NCBI RefSeq assembly: GCF_019303475.1
Contig: NZ_JABLSI010000005.1
Coordinates: 99,453-163,452, forward strand
Length of the DNA: 64,000 nt
Direction: 5' to 3'
Source of the DNA: Streptomyces sp. JJ38
Lineage (GTDB): Bacteria > Actinomycetota > Actinomycetes > Streptomycetales > Streptomycetaceae
Part shown: positions 30,386 to 41,032 of the stretch, piece by piece
Numbering within the stretch: the first letter of the stretch is position 1
How the letters are laid out: each line of letters opens with the position of its first letter
Program-made: the position numbers and the translations under genes
The notes under the pieces: generated by a model
What the model saw: the letters and a program-made list of their open reading frames with translations, nothing else
What the model was told of the DNA's origin: nothing
Databases searched by the model: none

Positions 30386-32857
30386 TCAGGGCAGGGCCGG
30401 CAGGTCCTCGGCGTAGAGCAGCGTCAGTTCCTCCGTGCTGGGGTCCGGCAGCCCCGCCACCCGGCCCGCGTGCCGCTCGACCATCGCCTCGAAGGTCTGG
30501 CGGGCGGTGCGCCCGTTGCCGAAGGACGGGCCGCGCGGCACGTTCTCGAAGTACTTCAGCAGGGCCTCCGCCGTGCCGTCGCCGAGGTGGTACTCCTGCT
30601 CGTCCGCCTGCTGTTCGACGATGCGCAGCAGCTCGTCGGCCGTGTAGTCGCCGAAGGCGATGGTCCGGGAGAAGCGCGAGGCCACACCGGGGTTGACGGC
30701 CAGGAAGCGCTCCATCTCCGCCGTGTACCCGGCGACGATCACCACGACCTCGTCGCGGTGGTCCTCCATCAGCTTGACCAGGGTGTCGATGGCCTCGCGG
30801 CCGAAGTCCCGGCCGGCGTCCTCGGGGGAGAGGGCGTACGCCTCGTCGATGAACAGCACCCCGCCCCGGGCCCGTTGGAACGCCTCCTGGGTGCGCTGGG
30901 CCGTGGAGCCGATGTGCTCGCCGACGAGGTCGACGCGGGAGACCTCCACGAGGTGACCGCGTTCGAGGACCTCCAGAGCGTGCAGGATCTCGCCGTAGAG
31001 CCGGGCCACGGTGGTCTTGCCCGTCCCCGGCGAGCCGGTGAACACCAGGTGGCGGCGGACCGAGGCGGCCTTGAGCCCTGCCCGCTGCCGCCGCCGGCCG
31101 ACCTCGATCATGTCCGTCAGCGCCCGCACCTCGCGCTTGACGCTCTCCAGCCCGACGAGGGCGTCGAGTTCGGCCAGCACCTCTGCGGCCGGGCGGGCCG
31201 CGGGCCGCGGCGGTGTGTCCTCCCCGGTGGCCGTCCCCGTCGCCGTCCCCGGGGTCGAGGCCGCCGGCGTGCCCGCCGTGAGTGCGGCCGGCCGGGCGGG
31301 GGCGGGCAGCGGCACCGGCGTGAGCAGGCCCACCCCGCCTCCGGCCTCCGTGCGCGCGGGCTCCGGTCCGGCCGCCGAGGCCGTCTCGTCGCTGGTGCAC
31401 TCCTCGGCCCGCGGGCCGTCCTCGGCGAACTCGTAGCCCCCGCGCGCGCAGCGCTCGGTACGACAGCGCCGCAGCGTCGTCCGGCAGCCGTCGATGACGT
31501 GGAACCCGTAGCCGCGTGAGCCGGTCACGCGGCACCGCGTGAACGTGCCCCGGCCCTCGGCGGAGACGTAGAAGCCGGCCTCGGAGGGGCCCGTGACCGT
31601 GCAGCGGTCGAGGACGGGGTCGGCGCCCTTGGTCACGATGACACCGGTGGCCGCGCCGTCGATCGTGCAGCCGGCGAGCGTCCCGCCGCTGCCGTGGTCG
31701 CGGAACCACGCCCCGGTGGACGCCTCCCGGATGCGGCAGTCGTCCAGCTCCACGGTGGCGCCGTCGCTGACCGACACGGCGGTGCCGCGCACCTGCGTCA
31801 GGTCGCTGTCGACCACGTCGGCGCGCGAACCGCGGTCGAGCACGAACAGCGCGTCGGGGACGGTGTGCACGCGGCAGGCCTCCAGGACGGCCGAGGCGCC
31901 GTCGCTGACCCAGACCGCGGGGTAGTCACCGGTGCTCTCGTGGATCTCGCAGCGGTTCGCGTCCACACGGGTCCCCGGGTCCCACACCGACAGCCCGTTG
32001 CGGCCGAAACGGCGCACCGACGAGCGGACGAGCGTCAGCACCGAACGGGACCGCAGGTCCACGGCGTTCTCCGGGATGTCGTGGATGTCGCAGTCGGTGA
32101 GGATGAGGACGGCGTCGGTGTCCAGGGTCAGGCCGTCGGACGTGGTGCGGTGCACGTGGCAGTCCGTCAACTGGCCCAAAGCCCGGGCCGTGACGTGCAC
32201 CCCGCTGCCGCGTACCTCGTAGAACTCGCAGCCCACGGCCTCCACGGCGGTGTTCTCGCCGCTGAGCGCGAGCCCGGCCCCGCCGGTGTGGTGCACCCGG
32301 CAGCGGTCGAGCCGGGGGTGGGCGGCCCCGCGTATGTCGAAACCGGCCTGCCCGGCCGCCACGACCTCGCACTCCTCGAACAGCCCGCCCGCGGCCCCGG
32401 ACAGGGCGATGCCGACGCCCGCCGGGTTGTCCACGACGCAGCGGCGCACGGTGGGACGTGCGCCGCCGCGCACCTCGATACCGCTGGCCGAGCGCGTCAC
32501 CACACGCAGCCCGGTCAGTTCGGGCGTGCCCCCGGCCCCCTCCTCCACGAGCAGGGCGGGCGCCGACTGGTCCTGCCCCTCGATCTGGAGGTCCCGGACG
32601 TCGGCGGGGGCGCGGAGGGTCAGCGGCACGCCGTCGGGCGGGCTGATGCGCACCGAGCCGGCACCGGCCCGCTCTGGCCCGCGCAGGGTGATGGCGTGTT
32701 CGATGACCAGGTTCTCGCGGTAGGTGCCGGGAGCGACCGTCACCACGTCTCCGTCGCCCGCGACGTCGAGCGCGGCCGCCAGCGAGGGGAAGTCCCCGGT
32801 GCGGCGCCGCCACCGCGACGTGCTGGTGTACGTCACCTGGACCGAGCCGTGAGCCAT
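30386..32857 (-). CDS. Right-handed parallel beta-helix protein fused to a CbbX/SpoVK-type AAA+ ATPase
   Basis: 823 residues. Residues about 20-480 form a pectate-lyase-like parallel beta-helix: it starts VTYTSTSRWRRRTGDFPSLAAALDVAGDGDVVTVAPGTY-like (periplasmic NosD/CASH pattern) and repeats units such as VEAVGCEFYEVRGSGVHV and LTLVRSSVRRFGRNGLSV. A Pro/Ala/Thr linker (about 485-560) precedes an AAA+ domain with LDALVGLESVKREVRAL, Walker A GSPGTGKTT (from about residue 608), Walker B VLFIDEAYAL (about 666) and RFSRTIAF (sensor/arginine finger). The ATPase is of the CbbX, SpoVK and EccA class that remodels partner complexes. There is no signal peptide. It diverges from the two encapsulin shell genes; a 478-bp spacer separates them. 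Confidence 0.9.
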   Translation of the reverse strand: MAHGSVQVTYTSTSRWRRRTGDFPSLAAALDVAGDGDVVTVAPGTYRENLVIEHAITLRGPERAGAGSVRISPPDGVPLTLRAPADVRDLQIEGQDQSAPALLVEEGAGGTPELTGLRVVTRSASGIEVRGGARPTVRRCVVDNPAGVGIALSGAAGGLFEECEVVAAGQAGFDIRGAAHPRLDRCRVHHTGGAGLALSGENTAVEAVGCEFYEVRGSGVHVTARALGQLTDCHVHRTTSDGLTLDTDAVLILTDCDIHDIPENAVDLRSRSVLTLVRSSVRRFGRNGLSVWDPGTRVDANRCEIHESTGDYPAVWVSDGASAVLEACRVHTVPDALFVLDRGSRADVVDSDLTQVRGTAVSVSDGATVELDDCRIREASTGAWFRDHGSGGTLAGCTIDGAATGVIVTKGADPVLDRCTVTGPSEAGFYVSAEGRGTFTRCRVTGSRGYGFHVIDGCRTTLRRCRTERCARGGYEFAEDGPRAEECTSDETASAAGPEPARTEAGGGVGLLTPVPLPAPARPAALTAGTPAASTPGTATGTATGEDTPPRPAARPAAEVLAELDALVGLESVKREVRALTDMIEVGRRRQRAGLKAASVRRHLVFTGSPGTGKTTVARLYGEILHALEVLERGHLVEVSRVDLVGEHIGSTAQRTQEAFQRARGGVLFIDEAYALSPEDAGRDFGREAIDTLVKLMEDHRDEVVVIVAGYTAEMERFLAVNPGVASRFSRTIAFGDYTADELLRIVEQQADEQEYHLGDGTAEALLKYFENVPRGPSFGNGRTARQTFEAMVERHAGRVAGLPDPSTEELTLLYAEDLPALP

Positions 32858-33238
32858 GGACCGTCGTGCCCCAAACCTCGTGCGAAGCGTGCGAGAGCGC
32901 GCCGCCCACGGGAGAGCGGCGCAGGGTCCGCCGACGCGGGCGGCGGGGCACCACCGTAGCGTGTAACCGCGGTGTGCCCGACACGCGTTCCCCCCTGGGC
33001 AGACGCCGGGCGGCCGGGCGCCTGCGGCGGCGTCGGGCGTCTGGGTGAGCGCCCCGCCGTGCGCCGCACGCGCCCCCTGTGCTCCCGGCGGGAATCCGGG
33101 GAGTTGTTGGGCTGGACGTCACAGCGCGTAACCGTCGGGGTTTCCCGGTCACGGACGGTGGATATGCGCCGGAATTGTTCGTGGCGATACCCGGTTCACC
33201 GGATGCGTATTCACGCTGGTTGCGATTCTTTTGAGTGA

Positions 33239-33268
33239 TTGCCGCACGCCTTCCCGGCTGGTTAGTTT
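33239..33268 (+). promoter_or_regulatory. Candidate promoter of the encapsulin operon
   Basis: TTGCCG (33239-33244), an 18-bp spacer and TAGTTT (33263-33268). It predicts initiation near 33275 and a leader of about 60 nt. Confidence 0.5.
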
Positions 33269-33279
33269 CATCGCGCACG

Positions 33280-33299
33280 GCAGGCGGGAACTCGCCTGC
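33280..33299 (+). promoter_or_regulatory. Leader hairpin of the encapsulin mRNA
   Basis: GCAGGCG (33280-33286) and CGCCTGC (33293-33299) pair perfectly around a 6-nt loop. It starts a few bases after the predicted transcription start, so it would cap the 5' end and may stabilise the message. Confidence 0.45.
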
Positions 33300-33335
33300 G
33301 CTCACATTCATGGGTATTGATAGGTGGTGTCCTGC

Positions 33336-34757
<1,422 letters not shown>

Positions 34758-34808
34758 CATGCCCCGGCTCGACACCCCCCACCGCCCGCGAACGAAGGCT
34801 GACGCGAC

Positions 34809-36185
34809 ATGACCACACCCCACACGACGCAACCCACCAGTCTCGCCACCGCCGCCGCCCGGCAGCTGGCGACGACGACGAAGACGCCCCCGCAGATGCA
34901 GGGCATCTCCTCGCGCTGGCTGCTGAAGATCCTGCCCTGGGTCCAGGTGTCCGCCGGCACCTTCAGGGTGAACCGGCGCCTGTGCCACACCCTCGGCAAC
35001 GGTCGCGTGGAGTTCCTCGTCACCGGTACCGAGGCCCGGGTCGTCCCGGCGGAGCTGACCGAACTCCCCGCCCTACAGGGCTTCGAGGGCACCGACGAAC
35101 TCTCCGCACTGGCCGACCGCTGCGTCCAGCGCGAGTACGGCCCGGGGGAACTCCTCGCCGAAGAGGGCCGGCCGGTCGATGAGGTGCTCCTCATCGTCCA
35201 CGGCAAGATCGGCAAACGGGCGGCGGGCGCCTACGACGCCGAGACCGACCTCGGCCGTCTCGCCGACGGAGAGTGGGCGGGCGACGAGGCGCTGAGCGGG
35301 GAGCCCGGCACCTGGGGCCACACGCTGCACGCCCTCACCCACTGCACTGTGCTGGCGCTGCCCCTGGCCGAGGTCCGACGCGTCGCCGAGAACTCCGGAG
35401 CCCTGCGCGAGCACCTGGCCGGCCGCTCCCGGCCGGCGATCCCCCGGCAGAACAGGCGGGGTGAGGCCGACATCGCCCTGGCCTCGGGCCATGCGGGGGA
35501 GCCGGATCTGCCGGGAACCTTCGTGGACTACGAGATCGCGCCGCGCGAGTACGAGCTGAGCGTGGCGCAGACGGTGCTGCGGGTCCACAGCCGCGTCGCC
35601 GATCTGTTCAACGAGCCGATGAACCAGGTCGAGGAGCAACTGCGGCTCACGGTCGAGGCCCTGCGCGAGCGCCAGGAGCACGAGATCGTCAACAACCGCG
35701 AGTTCGGGCTGCTGCACAACGCCGATCCCCGTCAGCGCCTGCACACGCGCTCCGGGCCGCCCACGCCCGAGGATCTGGACGACCTGATCTCCCGGCGCCG
35801 CAAGACGCAGTTCCTCCTGGCCCACCCCCGCACCATCGCGGCGATCGGCCAGGAGTGCAGCGCGCGGGGGATCTACCCGGCGCAGACGGAGGTGGACGGC
35901 AGCACGGTGCGCGCCTGGCGCGGCATCCCACTGCTGCCCTGCAACAAGATCCCCATCAGCCCGGCCAACACCAGCTCGGTCCTGGCCCTGAGGGTCGGGC
36001 AGGACAACCAGGGCGTCGTCGGCCTGCACCAGGCGGGCATCCCCGACGAACTGGAACCCGGCCTCAACGCCCGGTTCATGGGCGTCGACGAGAAGGCGAT
36101 CATCTCCTACCTGGTCAGCGCCTACTTCTCGGCCGCCGTCCTGGTCCCCGACGCCCTCGGCATCCTGGAGGACGTGCAGTTGTAG
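34809..36185 (+). CDS. Family 2B encapsulin nanocompartment shell protein (second copy)
   Basis: 458 residues. It matches the first copy along its whole length; near-identical blocks include [20 protein letters not shown] at the N-terminus and [35 protein letters not shown] and [20 protein letters not shown] in the shell core. The inserted cyclic-nucleotide-like domain (about 85-205) is the most divergent part, which suggests two subunits with different outer domains in one mixed shell. Two-component 2B shells are known from terpene-cyclase systems. The C-terminus ends shortly after [16 protein letters not shown] bidirectional terminator follows 10 nt after the stop. Confidence 0.93.
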   Translation: MTTPHTTQPTSLATAAARQLATTTKTPPQMQGISSRWLLKILPWVQVSAGTFRVNRRLCHTLGNGRVEFLVTGTEARVVPAELTELPALQGFEGTDELSALADRCVQREYGPGELLAEEGRPVDEVLLIVHGKIGKRAAGAYDAETDLGRLADGEWAGDEALSGEPGTWGHTLHALTHCTVLALPLAEVRRVAENSGALREHLAGRSRPAIPRQNRRGEADIALASGHAGEPDLPGTFVDYEIAPREYELSVAQTVLRVHSRVADLFNEPMNQVEEQLRLTVEALRERQEHEIVNNREFGLLHNADPRQRLHTRSGPPTPEDLDDLISRRRKTQFLLAHPRTIAAIGQECSARGIYPAQTEVDGSTVRAWRGIPLLPCNKIPISPANTSSVLALRVGQDNQGVVGLHQAGIPDELEPGLNARFMGVDEKAIISYLVSAYFSAAVLVPDALGILEDVQL

Positions 36186-36195
36186 GCACCCGAAC

Positions 36196-36233
36196 GTGTG
36201 GTGGTCCCGGCAGCACGGCCGGGGCCACCACAC
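36196..36233. terminator. Bidirectional terminator between shell and phosphoketolase genes
   Basis: A 16-bp stem (36196-36211 with 36218-36233, one T-G pair) and a 6-nt loop. The two convergent genes end 10 nt on either side. Confidence 0.85.
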
Positions 36234-36242
36234 CCTCGCCGT

Positions 36243-38630
36243 TCAGGCTCCCGGCTCCGGCCAGCGCCACTCCGTCACCTCGGGCAGGTCCGTCCCGTGC
36301 TCCCGCACCCAGGCCCGGTGGCGGTTGCGGACGTCGGCCATCTCCTGCCGCACCCCGCAGGCCCGCCCGGCGAGCCCCGGCACCCGGTCGATCACCTCCA
36401 TCACCAGGCGGTACCGGTCCAGCCCGTTGCGCACCACCATGTCGAACGGCGTGGTCGTCGCCCCGGACTCCCGGTACCCGTGGACATGGAAGCGATCGTG
36501 CGCGGCCCGCCCGTGGCTGATCCGGTGGATCAGCCACGGATACCCGTGGTAGGCGAAGACGACGGGGCGGGAGCCGGTGAAGACGGCCTGGAACTCCCGC
36601 TCGGTCATGCCGTGCGGATGCCGGTCCGCCGGGATCAGCCGCGTCAGGTCGACGACGTTGACCAGTCGCACGGCGAGCCCGGGCAGCCGGTCGCGCAGGA
36701 GGGACGCGGCGGCGAGCGCCTCCTCGGTCGGTACGTCCCCCGCGCAGGCCAGGACGACGTCCGGCTCCCGTGCGCCGTCCTCCGTGCCGGCCCACTCCCA
36801 CACGCCCACGCCCCGGTCGCAGTGCGCCCGTGCCTCCGCCGGGTCCAGCCAGTCGAAGCACGGCTGCTTGCCCGCGACGACGACGTTCACGACGTCGGTG
36901 CTGGAGAGCACCTGCTCCGCGACGCACAGGAGGGTGTTCGCGTCCGGCGGGAGGTAGACGCGCACCACCTCGGGGCTCTTGGTCAACAGGTGGTCCACGA
37001 AGCCGGGGTCCTGGTGGGAGAACCCGTTGTGGTCCTGCCGCCAGACGTGCGAGGTGAGCAGATACGTGAGTCCGGACACCGGCATGCGCCAGGCGACCGC
37101 GCGCGCGTTCTGGAGCCACTTCGCGAACTGGGTCGCCATGTCGGCCACGATTCCGGCGAACGCCTCGTAGCTGGCCAGCACTCCGTGGCGCCCGGTGAGC
37201 AGATAGCCCTCCAGCCAGCCCTGGCACATGTGCTCCGACAGGACTTCCATGATCCGGCCGTGCGGTCCCAGATGCTCGTCGCCCGGGCGGCTCTCCGCCT
37301 GCCAGGCCCGCGGGGTGGCGGCGTAGACCGCCTCGAGCCGGTTGGAGTCCAGCTCGTCGGGTGAGAAGACCCTGACGTCGCGCCGGTCGGCGGAGGCGGC
37401 CAGGACGCGCCGCAGCAGTCCACCCAGCACCCGCGTCGGCTCGTGTCGGGTCGCGCCGTGTCCCTCGATCGGCACGGTGAACGCCGCGAGCTCGGGCAGG
37501 GGGAGCGAGCGCCGCAGTCGGCCTCCGTCGGCGTGCGGGTTCGCGCCCAGCCGCAGATCACCCGGCGGGACACAGGCGAGCACCTCGGGCCGGGGGCCGC
37601 CGTCCGGCGCGAAGAGCTCCAGGGGCCGGTAGGAGTGCAGCCACCTCTCGAGCCGGTGCCGGTGGTCCCGGTCCTCGCGGACCGAGGAGAGCGGGATCTG
37701 GTGGGCCCGCCAGGTGTCCTCGATCCGCACACCGTCCACGGTGGACGGCCCCGTCCACCCCTTGGGCGTGCGCAGGACGATCATCGGCCACCGCGGCCGC
37801 GCCGCGGTCTCCCCGCTGCGGGCCGCGCGCTGGGCGGCCTCGATCCGGTCCGCCGCCTGGTCCAGGGCGGCGGCCAGCTCCCGGTGCACGGCGAGCGGGT
37901 CGCTGTCGGGGCTCGCCGTCACGAAGAGCGGCTCGTGACCGTAGCCGCGCAGCAGCCCGGCGAGCTCCTCCTCCGGGATGCGGGCCAGCACCGTCGGTCC
38001 GGCGATCTTGTACCCGTTCAGATGCAGAATCGGCAGCACCGCCCCGTCGTGAACGGGGTCCAGGAACTTGTTCCCGTGCCACGCTGTGGCCAGCGGCCCG
38101 GTCTCGGCCTCGCCGTCCCCGATGACGCAGACCGCGAGCAGGTCCGGGTGGTCGAACGCGGCGCCGTAGGCGTGTGAGAGGCAGTGCCCGAGCTCGCCGC
38201 CCTCCTGGAGGGAGCCGGGTACCTCGGGCCCGGTATGACTGCCCAGGCCGCCCGGGCGGGAGAACCGGCGGAACAGCTCGGCCATGCCGCCCGCGTCCCG
38301 GGCGAGATCAGGGTCCCGCTCGCCGAGCGAGCCGTCCAGCCAGGCGCCGGCCAGCACGCCGGGTGCGCCGTGTCCGGGGCCCCAGACGCACAGCGTCGGA
38401 CGCTCACGCCCGGTGATGAGGCGGTTGAGATGGGTGTAAACGAGGGTGAGCCCCGGACACGTGCCCCAGTGGCCCAGCAGCCGGGGCTTCACGTGCTCGG
38501 GGCGCAGCTCATCGTGGAGCAGAGGGTTGCCGGTCAGGTACAGCTGCCCGGCCGCCAGGAAGTTCGCCGCGCGCCAGTGTGCATCGAGCTGCTCGCAAGC
38601 ACGTTCGGTGAGACGATGGGAGTTCGTCAT
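36243..38630 (-). CDS. xfp: Xylulose-5-phosphate/fructose-6-phosphate phosphoketolase
   Basis: 795 residues from the ATG at 38630 (GGAGGGG upstream), normal for the family. It is a thiamine-diphosphate enzyme that splits xylulose 5-phosphate with phosphate into acetyl phosphate and glyceraldehyde 3-phosphate. GHWGTCPGLTLVYTHLNRLI and WGPGHGAPGVLAGAWLDGS are family signatures; VIGDGEAETGPLATAWHGNKF is the ThDP/Mg loop, and ILHLNGYKIAGPTVLARI follows. The C-terminal domain has QDHNGFSHQDPGFVDHLLTK. No N-terminal extension that could act as an encapsulin-loading peptide is visible. It diverges from a cyclic-nucleotide-binding-fold protein and converges on the encapsulin genes. Confidence 0.97.
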   Translation of the reverse strand: MTNSHRLTERACEQLDAHWRAANFLAAGQLYLTGNPLLHDELRPEHVKPRLLGHWGTCPGLTLVYTHLNRLITGRERPTLCVWGPGHGAPGVLAGAWLDGSLGERDPDLARDAGGMAELFRRFSRPGGLGSHTGPEVPGSLQEGGELGHCLSHAYGAAFDHPDLLAVCVIGDGEAETGPLATAWHGNKFLDPVHDGAVLPILHLNGYKIAGPTVLARIPEEELAGLLRGYGHEPLFVTASPDSDPLAVHRELAAALDQAADRIEAAQRAARSGETAARPRWPMIVLRTPKGWTGPSTVDGVRIEDTWRAHQIPLSSVREDRDHRHRLERWLHSYRPLELFAPDGGPRPEVLACVPPGDLRLGANPHADGGRLRRSLPLPELAAFTVPIEGHGATRHEPTRVLGGLLRRVLAASADRRDVRVFSPDELDSNRLEAVYAATPRAWQAESRPGDEHLGPHGRIMEVLSEHMCQGWLEGYLLTGRHGVLASYEAFAGIVADMATQFAKWLQNARAVAWRMPVSGLTYLLTSHVWRQDHNGFSHQDPGFVDHLLTKSPEVVRVYLPPDANTLLCVAEQVLSSTDVVNVVVAGKQPCFDWLDPAEARAHCDRGVGVWEWAGTEDGAREPDVVLACAGDVPTEEALAAASLLRDRLPGLAVRLVNVVDLTRLIPADRHPHGMTEREFQAVFTGSRPVVFAYHGYPWLIHRISHGRAAHDRFHVHGYRESGATTTPFDMVVRNGLDRYRLVMEVIDRVPGLAGRACGVRQEMADVRNRHRAWVREHGTDLPEVTEWRWPEPGA

Positions 38631-38785
38631 AGGCCCCTCCGGCCAGGGTGCGCGTCTCGGCCTTCCCCGAGTGCGGGTTTCCGCGCTCGGGCCGCTCACA
38701 CTCCGGCGTCCGCCGTATCTCGCAGCGTGTGCCGACCAGGGGACCGGCGGATCGCACCTGGCCGGTGACGCGAGGAGGAGCGGCG

Positions 38786-39235
38786 ATGCGGACCATGACC
38801 GGACTGCTCGGTTCCCTGCCACGGGAGCTCAGCGAACGCCTCCGCGCCCTCGGCCGGCCGGTGTCCTTCCCGGCCGGTGTGCGGATCTTCGACGAGGGCA
38901 CCAGGGCCGACCGGTTCTGGATCATCCACACCGGTTCGGTCACCCTCGACCAGCACATCCCGGGCCGCCGCCCCCAGCCCGTGGAGACGGTGGGCCACGG
39001 CGAGCTGCTCGGCTGGTCCTGGCTCTACCGCCCCTACACCTGGCACATGGGGGCCGAGACCGGCAGCCCCGTGCGTGCCCTGGAGTTCGACGCGGCCGAG
39101 GTCCGGCGCCTGTGCGACGAGGACCACGAACTGGGCTACGCGATGGCGCTGGCCGTCGGCGAGGTCATCTCGGAGCGCCTCCAGCGCTCCCGGAGCCGCC
39201 TCATCGAGACCTTCGCCCACGGCGGCCTCGGGTGA
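38786..39235 (+). CDS. Stand-alone cyclic-nucleotide-binding-fold protein (Crp-like, no HTH)
   Basis: 149 residues. LRALGRPVSFPAGVRIFDEGTRADRFWIIHTGSVTLDQHI is the beta-roll of the cNMP-binding domain (F-x-x-G-x-x-I-F-x-E-G), and VGHGELLGWSWLYRPYTWHMGAETGSPVRALEFDA corresponds to the phosphate-binding cassette region, with G-E but without the canonical R-x-A. The protein stops after the C-helix, so the DNA-binding domain of Crp/Fnr regulators is absent. AGGAGGAG precedes the ATG at 38786. It diverges from the phosphoketolase across 155 nt. It may sense a small molecule and act by protein contact; a direct link with the cNMP-like domains of the nearby shells is only a guess. Confidence 0.85.
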   Translation: MRTMTGLLGSLPRELSERLRALGRPVSFPAGVRIFDEGTRADRFWIIHTGSVTLDQHIPGRRPQPVETVGHGELLGWSWLYRPYTWHMGAETGSPVRALEFDAAEVRRLCDEDHELGYAMALAVGEVISERLQRSRSRLIETFAHGGLG

Positions 39236-39374
39236 CCTCCTGCGTCCGCCGGACCCGGCCGGACCCGCGGGCACCCGCCGCCCCTCGCCGTGTCCGGCGG
39301 GCCGGCGTAACGTGCCGACCGCGCACCGGGGCCCGGCCGCACGGCACCGTCCGGCCTGATCCGCCGGACCGGCG

Positions 39375-40211
39375 TCAGCCGAGGACCCGCAGTTCGTCTC
39401 CGCTGCGTACGCGGCCCGGGTTCTGGGGAATCAGGTTCTGCCCGAACGCCAGGAGGTCCCCGAAGCGGCGGTGGCTGGCCAGGGTGCGCAGCGGCTCCTT
39501 GCCGCGCTCTCCGGTCCGCTGGTCCGTCGTCGTGACCACGCACCGGCCGCACGGCTTGGCCACCCGGAAGTCGACCTCGCCGACGCGGATCCGCTTCCAG
39601 CCGTCCTCGGCCCACGGCGTGGTGCCGCGTATGACCAGGTTGGGACGGAAGCGGCTCATCGGCAGTGGCCCCTCGTCCGCGTGGTCCCCCTGGGCGATCA
39701 GCGAGTTCAGCGCGTCCAGCGAGGCGACGGTGGTGAGCAGCAGCGGATACCCGTCGGCGAAGCTGACCGTGTCCCCCGGGGCGCCGAACTCCGGGTCGAC
39801 CGGGCGGTCCCGCTCCGGCTCACCCATCCACACCAGCCGCGCCGGCTCCCCCAGACAGCGCGACAGCCAGGCGTCCGCCGCAGGCGCTGCCGAACGGGCC
39901 CTGACCTCCGAGCCGAAGACCCGTACCCGGGTCACCGCCCCGGCCGGCCCCGGCGCGTCCACCGCGAGCTCCGGCATGCCGGGGGCGGCCAGCACCACGC
40001 CGCCGTCCGCCCGCAGACGCGCCGTGGCGAGGGCCAGGCTCGGGGCGTCCCGCTGGGTGAGCTGGCGTCCCCCGCGGCCGACCGCCATCCAGCGGCGGTC
40101 GCCCGCCAGCCCCCACGGTTCGACGACGGCCTCGTCCAGGGCCGTGCCGGCGAACGACTTCACCGGGTAGACGTGCAGCGCTGCGAGTGTCGGCGTCGGC
40201 ATGCCCGTCAT
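39375..40211 (-). CDS. MOSC domain protein (molybdenum-cofactor binding type)
   Basis: 278 residues. An N-terminal MOSC_N beta-barrel domain (LAALHVYPVKSFAGTALDEAVVEPWGLAGDRRWM) is followed by the MOSC domain with SRFRPNLVIRGTTPWAEDGW and KPCGRCVVTTTDQRTGERGKEPLRTL. The Cys in K-P-C-G-R-C is the one that accepts sulfur or molybdenum cofactor in the family (related to mARC amidoxime reductase and MoCo sulfurase C-termini). There is no ferredoxin domain, so it is the shorter form. The ATG at 40211 or the one at 40202 (AGGA upstream) could be used. Confidence 0.9.
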   Translation of the reverse strand: MTGMPTPTLAALHVYPVKSFAGTALDEAVVEPWGLAGDRRWMAVGRGGRQLTQRDAPSLALATARLRADGGVVLAAPGMPELAVDAPGPAGAVTRVRVFGSEVRARSAAPAADAWLSRCLGEPARLVWMGEPERDRPVDPEFGAPGDTVSFADGYPLLLTTVASLDALNSLIAQGDHADEGPLPMSRFRPNLVIRGTTPWAEDGWKRIRVGEVDFRVAKPCGRCVVTTTDQRTGERGKEPLRTLASHRRFGDLLAFGQNLIPQNPGRVRSGDELRVLG

Positions 40212-40260
40212 CCTGCCATCCGCCCCGGACGACCGGACGCGTCAGGTAGGGGCGGCGGCC

Positions 40261-40755
40261 TCAGTAGCCGGAACTGGGGTGCTGCCGCCCGTACGGGTCG
40301 CTGTACAGGCCCGGCGTCGGCATCTGCCGGGGCGCGGCGGGCCGGGGCGCGACCGGCCGCATCTGCGGCTGCTGCGCGTACGGCTGGGCCGGAGCCGGGC
40401 CGGGTGCGGCATGCCCCTGTTGCGGCCCGGGGTAGCCGTACCCCCGCTCCCCGGTGTTCTGCTGCGGCACGTACGGCGCGGGTGCCTGCTGGACGGGGGC
40501 GGGCTGCGGGGCGGGCTGCTGCGGGTAGCCGTAGCCGCGGGGCGGGACGGTCTGCGGGCCGGGTCCTGCCGTGAGCGCGGGCCGCGCCGCGGGCAGGGCG
40601 GGGAGGTTGCCGCCGGTGTCGTAGGCGGCCGGCACCCTGATGGGGGCTATCTGCGGGGTGCCCCGCTCGGCCACGAGGCTGTCGTAGATCGGGGTGTCAG
40701 CAAAGGCGGGCGCACCGTAGTAGCCACCGCCGTAGGCGCTGCCGGGGGAGGTCAT
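40261..40755 (-). CDS. DUF6643 family Pro/Gln/Tyr-rich protein
   Basis: 164 residues. The only ordered-looking part is the start, AYGGGYYGAPAFADTPIYDSLVAERGTPQIAPIRVPAAYD. The rest is Pro/Gln/Ala-rich with repeats of GYGYP, and it ends SDPYGRQHPSSGY. It is probably disordered and cytoplasmic, since it has no signal peptide. DUF6643 is a Streptomyces family without known function. A TAACTT box lies 7 nt upstream of the ATG, and GGAG overlaps the same short leader. Confidence 0.8.
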   Translation of the reverse strand: MTSPGSAYGGGYYGAPAFADTPIYDSLVAERGTPQIAPIRVPAAYDTGGNLPALPAARPALTAGPGPQTVPPRGYGYPQQPAPQPAPVQQAPAPYVPQQNTGERGYGYPGPQQGHAAPGPAPAQPYAQQPQMRPVAPRPAAPRQMPTPGLYSDPYGRQHPSSGY

Positions 40756-40762
40756 GCTCCAT

Positions 40763-40768
40763 AAGTTA
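40763..40768 (-). promoter_or_regulatory. -10 box of near-leaderless DUF6643 promoter
   Basis: Minus strand TAACTT, seven bases, ATG at 40755. The remaining 277-bp spacer up to the racemase gene shows no other gene. Confidence 0.4.
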
Positions 40769-41019
40769 AGCCGAAGATGTGCCCTGTGAGGAGCCTGGTA
40801 AGGGGGACTTTTCGAGCGCCGCCCGTGACGGGCCCTGCTACATGCGAGCGAAACCCAACAAACCGGTCACCTTGCCTCGTTGAGATGTTGTGAAGCGGGC
40901 CTTCCGGGCAGGTGAAACGCCGGGCGTGGCGCACCGGAGGAGCCGCGGGCGGGGGCCGCCGTCCGGTCTCCGGCGCTCGCGCCGTCGCACCGGGCGCCTC
41001 GGGAGCCGCGAATTCCACG

Positions 41020-41025
41020 TACGCT
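41020..41025 (+). promoter_or_regulatory. -10 box of leaderless racemase promoter
   Basis: TACGCT, seven bases, GTG at 41033. Confidence 0.5.
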
Positions 41026-41032
41026 TCTCCGC

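Larger units (their letters stand above)
32858..33335. other. 478-bp divergent intergenic region before the encapsulin genes
   Basis: No supported coding frame is seen. Near the beta-helix gene the region is GC-rich. From about 33100 it becomes AT-richer, and it ends with a promoter (33239-33268) and a hairpin (33280-33299) in front of the first shell gene. No clear ribosome-binding site or leaderless box was found before the ATG at 32857. Confidence 0.6.

Noticed and set aside
33280..33299. Encapsulin leader hairpin considered as a riboswitch
   Set aside because: A single 7-bp stem without any known aptamer core; too small.
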